Assembly (NCBI GenBank): GCA_963682055.1
Contig: OY821744.1
Coordinates: forward strand, 563,001 to 627,000
From: Primula veris
Lineage: Eukaryota; Streptophyta; Magnoliopsida; Ericales; Primulaceae
Direction: 5' to 3'
DNA length: 64,000 nucleotides
Under the pieces are notes generated by a model that was not told the origin of the DNA, made no database searches, and saw only the letters and a list, made by a program, of their open reading frames with translations. The position numbers were made by a program, and so were the translations under genes. Position 1 is the stretch's first letter; the number at the start of each line of letters is the position of its first letter. Of the stretch, positions 36,568-48,400 are shown in pieces.

Positions 36568-36822
36568 TCAACTTGGGCCATACTTCTTTCCAAAAATGAG
36601 AACCTGGAGCTTGCCATAGCCAGCAAGCACACCAGCACCAACAACAACTCGGATGATGTTAGCACCAGCACCCTTAAAGAGTGATTTGACACCCTCATCC
36701 TTAGGATAAGAGAAATACTTCACAGCCTCACCGGATAACAATAATTCTTCTGCAGACAGTATCAATGGGTAGGACCAGCACCGTTACTATAACGAGTACG
36801 AGCATAATCTAAAGAGTATACA
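36568..36822 (-). pseudogene. Captured fragment of a mitochondrial ADP/ATP carrier gene
   Basis: The minus strand encodes [17 protein letters not shown], then [11 protein letters not shown] in another frame, then [20 protein letters not shown] and [20 protein letters not shown] to the end GKKYGPS and a stop. These are successive parts of the plant ADP/ATP carrier (inner-membrane exchange of ADP and ATP): the second carrier repeat, the third PX(D/E)XX(R/K) signature and the C-terminus. About 100 residues between the first two pieces are missing and a frameshift follows. It sits inside retroelement DNA beside a primer binding site, so it is probably a transduced gene scrap, not a functional gene. 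Confidence 0.85.
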
Positions 36823-37166
36823 ATACACATACATGATATAACGCTTCAAAAAGCATTGACGAAGGACGAAGATGCAACATTAACAAGTTTAAACATACAC
36901 CAAACAAAATAAATAATCATAAATTTCAAAAGCAAATCACCCACACTACACCATGTATATATATAAAAAAACCCTACAAAGTACACAAAACACGCACAGT
37001 CAGTGCCCCTCTTTGAGCACCCACATACCCCGCTCTCCCACGGAACCTCTACCGCCACCTTGTATCCCCCAGCTCCACAAGTTACCTAAAATCCCGTTAC
37101 CTAAACAAGCGTTACTAATGCGCACCTACCTAAACTCAAGGCCACCTAAAATTGTAAACCAGGTTC

Positions 37167-37178
37167 GCTCTGATACCA
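37167..37178 (-). promoter_or_regulatory. tRNA-iMet primer binding site
   Basis: On the minus strand TGGTATCAGAGC, the complement of the initiator tRNA-Met 3' end, lies three bases inside the LTR that ends at 37182. This fixes the direction of the element as leftward. Confidence 0.85.
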
Positions 37179-37181
37179 AGC

Positions 37182-37471
37182 TGTCATGACCCGGTCCCAC
37201 GGACCGAACCGCCACGTCCGTATCAATAATATTGTCCGCTTTGGCACAACTTCCCAGGGGGTCACCCATCCTGGTACTACTCCAAACTAAGCACGCTTAA
37301 CTATGGAGTTTCGTCCTCGCTATTGTGCCGCACGGCTTTAAAAGGCCTTGTTGATAGGAAATGGATCTTTAAGCTCATATACCACACGAGTACTCTCATA
37401 TCTGGGCGATGTGGGACTGACGCACAACACCGCACCACAGAATTTCCTTCCTGGAAATCTGGGTCGTCACA
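37182..37471 (-). mobile_element. Cassandra-like LTR carrying 5S rRNA sequence
   Basis: A 290-bp LTR in minus orientation runs from TGTGACGACCC (37471) to GGGTCATGACA (37182) and is followed by an iMet primer site. It contains the 3' half of plant 5S rRNA. A 5S-derived Pol III promoter inside a short LTR is the hallmark of Cassandra TRIM elements. The partner LTR is not found: where it should stand, the 2.4-kb block at 34085-36516 is found instead. Confidence 0.85.
37249..37310 (-). repeat. 5S rRNA-derived Pol III promoter segment
   Basis: The minus strand keeps the 5S internal promoter phrases AGTTAAGCGTGCTT, GAGTAGTACCAGGATGGGTG and CCTGGGAAGT with few changes from plant 5S rRNA. The first half of 5S rRNA is absent, so this is not a 5S gene. 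Confidence 0.88.
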
Positions 37472-37924
37472 GATGGACAACCGACAAACAAATATGTATT
37501 CCGTATAAAGTGTATTTAGATATTTAAGTGTAGGAAAAATGTATAGAGAGAGATGCAAAATTTCTAGAACCACTTATCTCATGGTCTTACCTCCTTTTTT
37601 TATCGTTGATCCCGTATATCTCTCATTTCATTACTTAAGCTAGTGGGTAGTTGATACATACATGTAAATGTCACTTCACACATGATCTGAGGCTTGAACG
37701 GTTACTAGTTAGTTGAGTGTTTTTCCTTTATTTCCGCTTGATCTATCATTTGGTTGTTCTTTTGCGGGGTTGGGCCCCTCGCTTGACCATCACCCATAGG
37801 GTTCGGCTCAAACATCATTCTTAGGCCCAAAAATATGGACCGATAAGGGTTCGACCCATCTCTGATTCTTAGGTACAAAAAATGTGGGCCGAGCCCATTA
37901 ATTAATGTATTCATCATTGACCTT

Positions 37925-38142
37925 GAAAACCATTGTTTTAGAGACGGAGGGTTGTTACTCGTTAAGAATGAGAGGTTACAGACATGAGGTGAGAATGGAC
38001 AAACGAGGCCCATGCTCGGGAGGTTGAGAATGGTGACTCTTTGTCGGCGTTTGCTACAAGAAACACCATACTAGTTACAAAAGTTTGTGCATGTCTTTGA
38101 AGGCGACGAGAGATTGTAGGCCAGTGAAATTGTTGTTTTCAT
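37925..38142 (-). pseudogene. N-terminal LRR-kinase stub, copy C
   Basis: The minus strand carries NNFTGLQSLVAFKD and, out of frame, FCN-WYGVSC-type cap sequence and NLSFLTSN, nearly identical to the stub at 14650. One change removes the Asn-Trp region spelling seen in A and B (ACTAGTT in place of CCAGTTA). Confidence 0.75.
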
Positions 38143-38550
38143 TTGTAGAATTAATGATTTACATGTAGAGAAGAGACTAAGAGAAGAAAGGCTTGGAGTT
38201 GAATTTAAAAAAAATTTGATAACAAATTGATGGCCACTTTTTTAAAAGTTAGAATTATGAGACACGATCATAACTACATTGCCATGATGAGTTTTATAGC
38301 CATAACTATTACGGGACTCCGAACAAGAGCGGTAGACGTCATGAGTCCCAGACACTCTAATCTAACGAGAATATATTCAATAAAACCGTTACTTTTCCCG
38401 TCATACAGTTTAAACTACTGTACTCACATGTATTTTGTAGACTATTATAGTCTATATGGACCTCGTCATGAGTCAACAGTCGAGTCTTTTCTCAATTTAT
38501 TTTTGGACTACTTGCACAAATTTGTGGAGGCACTCAGCTATACCTACTTG

Positions 38551-38731
38551 TAGGACTGCGTTCGGTCCGTTTTGGTTCGGTTTTTAACAAAACCGAAACC
38601 GAGTATATTTTTCTGTTCGGTTTTTTCCGGTTTCGGTCTTTTTATTTTTTGGATCGAACCGGACCGTGTTTTTTCGGTCAAGTTTAGGTTTTTTTTCGGT
38701 TTCGGTTTTTCCGGTTTTTCGCCCAGCCCTA
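38551..38731. mobile_element. hAT-like MITE, copy C
   Basis: An element of 181 bp has ends TAGGACTG and CAGCCCTA. Flanks CCTACTTG and CCTATTTG are the best-kept 8-bp target duplication of the three copies. Confidence 0.72.
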
Positions 38732-38972
38732 CCTATTTGGACAAATAATGTTCAAAATTAATTCCAAAACGTGTTTAGAGGATATTTATAATTTGTTGTT
38801 GGTAAAAATTATAAGCATAACTATTACGGGAAACAAAAACAGCATTAAAATGAAACCTTCAAATACAAAATATAACAAAATACAGTTTAACGGAAATCAT
38901 ACTTATTATTTATTAAAGACCAAAATACAACATAAAGTTGCTTTTATAATTACATAGATTGACAATACTCTA

Positions 38973-39127
38973 CTAATCAGAAGAGAGGATTTGGAGCTTG
39001 ATTTTATTCAACTTAGACACTACATCCTTGATCTCAAACCTCTCTTCAGCTGAATCTCTTGAGCAACCCAATCCTATTTCTAGTATGGCCAAAAAGATGT
39101 TTTCCGAGGAATTTGCAGATCTTTCTT
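38973..39127 (-). pseudogene. RLK exon 2 fragment, copy C
   Basis: This holds only the last about 51 codons of the class XII kinase (ending KLNKIKLQILSSD and TAG, as in RLK A and B). Homology stops at about 39127, where a MITE remnant begins. Everything upstream (activation segment, LRRs, promoter) is gone, so unit C has no functional receptor. Confidence 0.88.
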
Positions 39128-39128
39128 A

Positions 39129-39185
39129 CTAGGTAAAATTGCACGTAGTTTCGTAATAGACAGTTAAATGAGAACGGAGAGTATT
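39129..39185. repeat. MITE end remnant at the break of copy C
   Basis: The phrases AAAATTGCACGTAGTTTCGT and TTAAATGAGAACGGA match the MITE terminus at about 2730-2780. It sits exactly where the RLK copy is cut off. Confidence 0.6.
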
Positions 39186-39488
39186 ATACTAGGTTGTTTG
39201 AATACAATTTTGAATAATGTTAAAAGACAAGTGTTAAACGCCAATGGCTCCTTACAAAACAAGTTTTTGTAATATCAGGTAATTTTTTTATTTTTTTTTG
39301 ATAAGCAATATCAGATAAAACTACGGACATTAAAACATTCACAACTCGTGTAAGGTCTTGATCATGTTCAAATTCCAAGAAGAATAAGCACACGACACAA
39401 AATACATACTTACATTCCATCTGCTCACATTGACAGGAAAAATTAAAATCCTACAGGTACGTATATATATTTACAATATACAACTATC

Positions 39489-42400
39489 CTAGCGAGGAGT
39501 AATGGTGGGAACAATTTCGCTACTGAGATCACCACCTGACAAACTAGACGAAGCATAAATATGGCTTTTGCTTATAAACGACAACGAAGATTGATTTGTT
39601 TCACTAAAATATGTCGAGGTCGGTGTAGATGATTCTGTTACAGCTTCTGGCATCATTCTGAGTATGTTTTCGAGCTCTCTCACTGCATCTAACACTGAAG
39701 GACGTTCATCGGGTTTGTCGTGACAGCATTTTAATGCCAAAGCTACGAACCTCTCCACACCTTCAGAGGGGTATGAGCCCATTCTACTATCGATGATCGT
39801 GAACATTGTGCCCGAGTGATGAACCAAATTCACCTGAAGAGTTATACTTAAGGATGAAAGTTTGCGTTGCGATGAGATAATTGCATATACTAGAAATGAA
39901 ATCATTAAAGTCAGGGGAGGAACTAGCTGGTAACAAGTCCGCGCTAGGACCACATCATATTGTGATTTTTTTAATTATTTCTATCATATGTTTTACCAGA
40001 TATTTGCGGAATATAGCCTTATAACCACCATTACGGTATCAAAAGAATGTATTTATAAAGTTCAGTAACCTAGATATGCAAATCCTGGTTTCTCAGCTAA
40101 TTAAGTATGTTTCAATAAATTATAAAGAGTTTGAAATGCAAAAAACAGTACCTCCCGGACAATGTTTTTCCCGTGTGATATTGGCTGCATGCCTGTTAAA
40201 ATCTCTAGGAACACAACACCAAGACTGTAGACGTCACTTTTATCCGTCAATTTATGGGTCAAAAGATATTCAGGATCAAGGTAACCCTGCAATGTAAAGA
40301 AATAAAGTAGTGAGTAGATAGAAAATAAGTTCTGAAGCGTTTTACTATGCTGATCTAGTGATCTATGTATCTTAAACAATGCTAGAACAGTAGAACTATT
40401 CATACTTATAGGAAGTTGGATCAGGTTTTAGAGAAAAACATTCATGATGCTTTGACCATTTTATAGCATCTGTAATAAAGTTACATTAAAATGTATTAAC
40501 TCGTATTTTTAAAAATTAAGAATTAAATTTTCTTCTCTAGCTTCAACCCAGAGTTAAACTTACCGGTGTACCCTTCACCATTGTGGAGACATAATTAGGG
40601 ACATTTCCTTCTTCGTCCAGAACAGGAGCAAGTCGAGATAGCCCGAAATCAGAGACTTTAGCAGTTAGATTTGAGTCTAGCAAAATGTTGGTAGCTTTAA
40701 TATCACGGTGAAATATAGGCGGATTTGCTTCAGTATGGAGATAAAGGATGCCCTTTGCCGAATCAAGTGCAATTCTTAATCTCATCGCAAAGTTTAGAGT
40801 CTTTTGTTTAGATACACCTGGAACATTAGTGGGAAACAAAACTATATAAATGCTCTCCACCAAAGATGTAAAACCAAACACCGTGAACTTAAGTTATCAT
40901 GACAACTGAAGAAATTTAGCTAAAGCAAAACCAAGTAATGAAACAATTGTTTAGCAGCAAAAAAAAATCAAAAAAAAGAGTTTGAACATCCTTAACTATA
41001 CATTCTCAAAATGCACTCGAGCAAATGATGTAAAAGTAACAACCATGAACTACAAATGTCCTCATAAGGAAAAACAATTTTAGGTGAAACGGCAAGAAGC
41101 AATAATGTATGATTTCATCAAATAAAATATCAGCAACAACAATTATAGGGAATTCAGATAATCCCCAGTGACAAAAACATGCTGGTGAGCAACAAGTATA
41201 TTTATGTAAATGGGATTTCTCAATTCCATTTTCTTAGTGAGTACACACACAAATAGCTAGGGCAGTATGTAAAATCCGTGAATCCGTTATCCGTGAATCC
41301 GATCCGAACCGCTGGTTTGGTTAGGTTTGGTTTAGGTTTTGAATACTAATGGTTTGGTTTTGGATTCAAAAATATCAAATCCGTCGTTAATGGTTTGGTT
41401 TAGGTTTCAATTCTGTTAATCCGAACCAGACCAATCCAATCCGAACCAGACCAATCCAATCTGTTATACCCACTAAAAACAAGCATTATTATTTACCCTA
41501 CTTATGAAAAAAACCTAAAACTCCTTCCATATATAAGTAATAATAAACGAGCATATATATACTCTTTAATCTAATGAACAATAATAATTGTGCGACAGAT
41601 TTCAAATATCTTAACTTTTATATTCTATCACTACTACTTATATGAGTCATATTTCTTTATTTTCTAACCGAATTAATATGTTATTATGCATTATCTGTGT
41701 GGTTGAGGAGAGTATATGAAAGATGTTTGTACTTATTAGTGTTGGTTATATATTGTTTGAAATTATTTTTCACACTATTTTTGTTTGTAAGCAATTGTCA
41801 TTAAAATATTTATTAATTTAGATTAAAAAACGAATGACAAGCATTAATAAAACCCAAATCCGATCCGAATTTACACTGAAACTATTGGATCAATAAAACC
41901 AACCCAAACCGATCCGTTAGGTTTGGATTGAAAAAATAAATGGTTTGGTTTGGATCCAAAATTTCATAATCCGTTCTTAATGGTTTAGTTTAGGATTGAC
42001 AATAATCCGTTCAAATCCGAACCATTTACACCCCTACAAATAGCTTTAGGATTTCTTACTTATCTTTATAATTCCGAATACAAACTTTTTTATTGCTTTG
42101 TTATCTTCAAGCTGATAAAAAGAATCAAATAGATGCATGCGTAAGGCAGAAAATAACAAGGTTTTGCAGGAGAAAATTACTTTGCTGAGAATCAGAATGC
42201 CAATGCAAAAATTCAATATTAACATTAGCGTCCATATCATATTATTGTTCACACTTAAAAGTAGCATTCATGGTTGTGTCTCCAATCACATTGAAATTAA
42301 AAATGTTCCTTTATACTTAAAATCAACAAAATAAAATGAACTGCAGAAAAAATTCACAGATAACATTAGAAGAAAAAATGTATACCAGAAAGCCAGTCCC

Positions 42401-45400
42401 GCAAGGTCCCATTAGGCATGAACTCATAAACCAACATCTGCACATATTATAAAATTGCATTATGACACAAAAATTCCAAACGACGCAATCACTGAAAACT
42501 GATGATCAGTTATAGTCAGCTGGTCAAGATCAATCACTTTAAGAGACAACACATGCTATAAATTAATAAACTAAACCAGATGAGGTGTCTTATCAACCTC
42601 AATTCCATATTTGATTTCTATTCTAAAGGACCATCTGTATGTTATTAGTATACCTGTTCACCTTCTTCATCGCAGTATCCGAGCAATGAGACTAGATTTC
42701 GATGATGTAATCTTGACAGTAACTCTATCTCGGTCAAGAATTCCTTTTGTCCTTGCAAAGATCCTTCTTTTGCACGCTTTATTGCCACAACTGTTTTGTC
42801 TGATAAAATTCCTTTATAGACGTTCCCATAACCTCCTTGACCAACTTGAGCATTTTTATCAAAATCATGAGTAGCCAATGTCATTTCTTGAAAAGTGAAG
42901 TTTTTTACACCGTCGATTATTATAGACAGTGTTGACGCTGCAAACAGAGAAGAAATCGTTGGTTTGGATCCTCTTTTGTATTTTATAGAAACATAATTTA
43001 TACAAAAGAGGAATCATTAATTAGAGTAACTTTTCTGATGGAATCTTAGTAACTTACACGTGCGTCTTCTAGACAAGGCGTATCGGTTTATTGCATGCTT
43101 TCTGGCATAGAAAAATGTGAATGCTACTGAGGCTATAACAGCACATACAGCAGCTGCTACAACAATAGCTACCAAAGCGGTTTTGTTTAGACCTTTCCTT
43201 TTGGGCTCGAAATTAGCTGGAAAAACCAGAATCATTTAGGGGCTGAATATGCCAAAGCAATGTCGCTACCAGCAATAAGAAAAAATATGACAATTGTAGC
43301 TTTCTTCCATTGCTTACAACTGTTCCATAAATTTAGAGTATAATGAATACTTAAGAACAAGCACGAGAGGCACCGGTCTACAACTGTTCCATAATGCATG
43401 AGAGGCAGTCATTTATTCATGTACACAACATTTAAGAACAAGCACCAACTTCGATTGAACAATGTAATTCCATCTATGCAATAGGGTTCTACATACCACT
43501 ATGTAACTAGAGATAGTACACCTTCAATGATGAGGCACCGGTCTATTTCTTTAAAGATTATATGCATTATTTGGTTTGTAGTTGAACTAGGGGTGGATAA
43601 ATGAATAATCTACCTAAAATTATTTGATTTCAAAGCACCAAGTCAAAAGACTGTTTTGAAAGCGAAAGCGCTTTTTTCAAGAGCTTCACTAAAGCGTATG
43701 TTTTTTTTTTTGTAAAATTTTCCAAATTTTTCACAAAGCATTGTTTCTCCCCAAAAGAGAAAGTTCGAGGCTTTTGGGCAGTGCCGTCTCCAGCTTTTTT
43801 GAGGCCCAAATCAGATTTAGATAAGGGGCCTTTTTTGCGTATACAGTGAAGAGTATTTTTTTTGTTCGCTTGCTTGATTATAAAGTAAGAGTCTACATGT
43901 ATAAATGCTTTTAATTCTAAACTTTAGTATATGTATCTGGTTAGTGTTTTGATGACCGAAAGTCGTTATAATAATAAGGCTTGGTTTATTTGACGCAAAC
44001 ACGATGAACTTTTTGTTATAATGCTAAATGTAAGCAAAACATTAATTAACCAAGATAAAACCGAACATCGAGTAACCTTCTGTAAAAAAGTTCCAAGTTA
44101 ATACATATTTAGGTTTTAAAAAATGAAGTTAATGATAAGAATAAATAGAGAACATCAAATATGCCATTTTTCAAAATTTAAAACCCTTTAGCGTAATTTA
44201 TTAATATTTGGGATTCATCACTATTTCTTTAAAATTTTCAAGGACCATAAGGATACATTGTCTGATAATAAGGGATCTGAGGTCATCAACAAACTTAATT
44301 CACAATAGCCACTTCTTATTCCATTTAATTCCACCCTTACTCCACCTATATTTTCCGTGTGTATAAAAACGCAATATAGCTATAGCATACTTATACACAA
44401 ATTGGAGGCCCTACCAAATCATGGGGCCCAAAGCCTTTTCTTTGTAAATTTGGCTCTCCAGCCGTACCTGCTTTTGCGCTTTGAAGCGAGCTTTTGGAAA
44501 CGGGGTAAGAAAATGCTATCTTGCAGATGATAAGCCAATCTCAGTATTATAATTTAAGTGCTTACCATAAGAATATGGTCCAAGAAGGGTAAAGTTGAGG
44601 AGCTCGTAAGGTCCAAACAGCTTATTACCAGGAAATTCCCAAGAAGCATAAATGTCTCTAATTCTTTCCAACTCGCTCATATTGAAAGTGCTTGAATGTT
44701 CATTACTTGCGCTTGGAAAAAGATAATAGTACATACTAAGGCGAGGCCCCTTTTCCCAGCTATACGATTCAATAGATAGTTGATAAAGGTCCATATTAAG
44801 AGTACTTGTCAGGTACAGCTCAAACGTATATCTATAAGGAGGAAAATAGGAAAAGCTGGGACTTTTTAGTCGATACCCAATCCTTATAGGAGCTGCACAA
44901 AAGCATGGGAGAGGAGAATTTGGTACATATTCAAAGTTATTATCAGATGGACATGCTTGAATTGGGCAAGTCGTTGAATTCATTGACTTTTCAGGAATGT
45001 CATCGCCTCCACTTTGGGGCCCACAGAATTGGGCAACATTCTTTATGTTTGAATTTCTGCATAATGGATTGCCTTGTAGCCTAAACAACAACTGCTCAAA
45101 CGGTAAGCACAGGGATAGTAACAGAAAAACAAGAAAGTAATTGATTTTGATTTATTTCAAACTGGTAAAATATTTGGCGTGGTTACCGAATAGGTAGTAC
45201 AAATAAACACACACATAATTCGAATTTTTAACTGATCAGTTATCAATTTTTAATTTCAACAGGAACGCAGACAGTCTTTTTAAGCAAAATATAATAGGAA
45301 AAGGCCAGGAGAATAGCAATCGGAGTCTGTATTATTTCTTTTGGGGAAACACTACTACCTTTTTCCAGTTTGAACTCGGATAATATTGTTAACATTCCAA

Positions 45401-48400
45401 GCAAGCATTATCTTAATCTTGTTATCTGAAGTAAACGTACCAAAGGGTGACATTTCCTGGAGGACTGAGATCACCCACAACGTTTGATAACGAATTATAC
45501 CGAAGATCACTGTCATTTTTGAAATAGATGAAATATGAACATTAGCCATGATATGTATGGATAGGTAAAAACTAAGTGACTATCTCTTCTGAATAGCACA
45601 TACGCTAAAATCTTACAGTAATAATCGTGATTTTGTGCTAAAGGTCATGTTATTCCAAATACTGGCTGGAACTGACCCCGTCAAGAAATTATTACTAAGA
45701 GACCTGGAACGAGGCGCCAGGAAAAAGAAGAAGTTAAACTAGAAACTATATGCTTTACATCGAGGACAAAATACATAACATCTTTTTTGTACAAATACTG
45801 TTATTTATGTTCTCTAAGACGGAAAATTTACAGAGAAATATGAAGATCCGTACAGTTTCTGCAGCGAAGGAAGATCTGAGAAACCTTTGGGAATGGTACC
45901 GTTGAGTCGATTGTTTGACAGGTCACTGCATGAGACATGGAGATCATTATCAATGTAAAATTACTCAACTTTTTGACTTTGTGATTATAAAACTTGAACT
46001 TTATGCATGCTTGGCAGTTCATGATGGAGAAAAAGAAAAAAGAACTATGGAAGATAGCCGCTCTGGTACAAAGTTATGTGTCCTACCTACCTGTTAATGA
46101 TTTTTCTAGAAGTTAATCCAGCTCTAACTAAACACAGGCTAAAAGTATATACAAAAGATTTGGGACAAGAAACAAACTCTAACCAGATTTATAGACATCT
46201 TGTAGTGGAAATTCACTTACATTGTTGTCATACTTGTAGAGAGTTGATTTGATGGAATGGATCCTTGAAGCTGGTTTGAACTGAGATCTCTGTGACATTT
46301 TCCATTGACAAAATAGAAAATTATAGTAAATATTTAGAAGAAAGGGTAGACGACACAGAATGTAATTTTCCTATTTGAAATTTTCTTATAGAACTTACAA
46401 ATAGCTAAGATTTGATATTCTACTGAGATCTGGTACAAAACCTTGCAAGCTACAATTTCTGAGACTTCTGCAGAGTTATAAAATATAAATTGCATAAGCA
46501 CTCCTTTTTAGATGACAGAAATAAGAGTATAAGTATACAAAATTTCCGAAAAGGAAGATGCTATCTGTATATAATTATGCGAAAAAAATATTTTATCTAA
46601 CTTTTTGAGGGGAATGTCTGAGTTATTTTTGTTACAACTTAAGGTGACTTGTTAAAGTTACTTAATTTGTTGTCGTATTGGATTATGCCAAAATACTTGT
46701 GTATTATGCTTGCAGGAAAAGTTACTGATATTCCGGGTTACAACTGACAGTTACAACCACAGTTGTAATATGCTGTTATGCAGATTCCTGCAGAATCTGT
46801 ATTTTCTGCATTTATTTTATTGGCAGAATATTTTATCAATGCAGATTAGATTCTCACGTTTTTATATAGATATGATATATGTTTTGCGAATATTTGAGTA
46901 TTAAAGAAAGTTAATTATCTTTCCAAACTATGTGGATTTGTTTTTAAAAAGATATTATCGATTTGTTTTATTTCTTAAAGTTTCCTAAATAAAATCTTTT
47001 CTTATTGTATATTATATGAATGATTAGTTATTGATTTGCTGAGTATAAGTTTAAATATGTTACGGAGAATACACGAGGGATAAAAAATACGAGTAACAAT
47101 GACGGAATGTTATTGTTTATAAGTGATAGCTATTTAGTAATAGCAATATAGTGATAGGCAGAAAATCAAGAGGGAGTCTGTGAGTTTTCATAAGTCTCGA
47201 GTCCTATATTGTAAGTTTAAAATAGTATCATAAATCTGGGTGAGTGCCTCAGAAACGTAGCCCAAAGTTCTGGGTGAACTCTGTTTAAAAACGTGCGTGT
47301 GAATTTACTTTCAAGTACGTTTTTATTCTGAGTTATATCCATGTTTAAAGTTCGGTTAGAACCGTGGTTGCAACTGCAGTTATAACCACAGTTCTAACTG
47401 AACAGCGTAACAGCAACCGGAACAGCGAAGTCGGAATTTCAATTTTCATGGTTGTTTTCTTTGCAAATGAGATAATAGAGTTCTGGACAACTAGATCATA
47501 TACAAACCTTTTCAAGTGGTTTAAACTGCCGTCAAATAGCGCACCACATATATAATTTTATTATAGCTCATTTCATGAAAAGAAAATATGAAGTATTTAC
47601 AAATAGAACTTATTATGCGAAAAGGATGGAGAACCCTGTACTGGGAGTGTTACATTAGTTTTGGTCCCTTTACCATACTAATGACAGAATGGCACATCAA
47701 TTTATCAAAAAGTTTTGTATGTTATCTTTGGTTTTATAGCAAACTATCAGAAGAAAATCCGTTATAAAAATTTGTTAACCAACGCGATGTTGTTACATCT
47801 AATGAAGCTTGGTCTCATACTTATGTCCCAAAGTCCCTGCACAATCCATCTAAATCTCAGTGAGTATCTAGAGAAAAATTTTAATGAAAAGAAAAAAACA
47901 TTCCCTCTAACTTAAACTAAAGTCTTCGAGATAATCATGTCTTTTTTTCAAACAACAGACATATGAATGGAACTTTTTAACCAATATCGATGGTAAGGGG
48001 GCATAATCGAGTTGAGAATAAACTTATTAAGAAATTATATATCCTCCGGAAGAAGCAAGCAAGGAAAAAAAAGGTAAATGAAGTCATTCATTTAAAGACA
48101 AAATAAACATCGTACAATTTTACGAGCGCAGACATATTTTCATAAGAAGCTGGAATATCACCCGCCAACAGATCGTTGTTATCAAGTTGACTGAAAAAGG
48201 AAAAAAGATAACAAAAGCTATCATAAGACGCCTTTGCGTAAACAGTCTTAAAGGATTTGATAAAAAAAAAATCTGATCTCGTTCTATAATTAAAATCTTT
48301 TTGTATCTAGCTACTTTCATCAATTATGGAGCATTATGCTTCAGTTTTTGATAGTTAACTGTTGTAACAGATGTTAAATTCCAACATTACAAGGATTTTT

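Noticed and set aside
37249..37310. 5S rRNA gene
   Set aside because: Only the 3' half of 5S rRNA is present, inside an LTR with a primer site beside it.
43781..44470. hAT-like element in the VIII-1 kinase intron (CAGTGCCGTCTCCAGC near one end, GGAGAGCC reversed at the other)
   Set aside because: The inverted ends match poorly and the possible 8-bp duplication (CTTTTGGG/CTTTTGCG) is imperfect.
46650..47560. Copia-LTR-like sequence in an intron of the VIII-1 kinase
   Set aside because: The stretch around 47240-47300 reads like the end of a plant copia LTR, but I could not find matching termini, a primer site or a target duplication.
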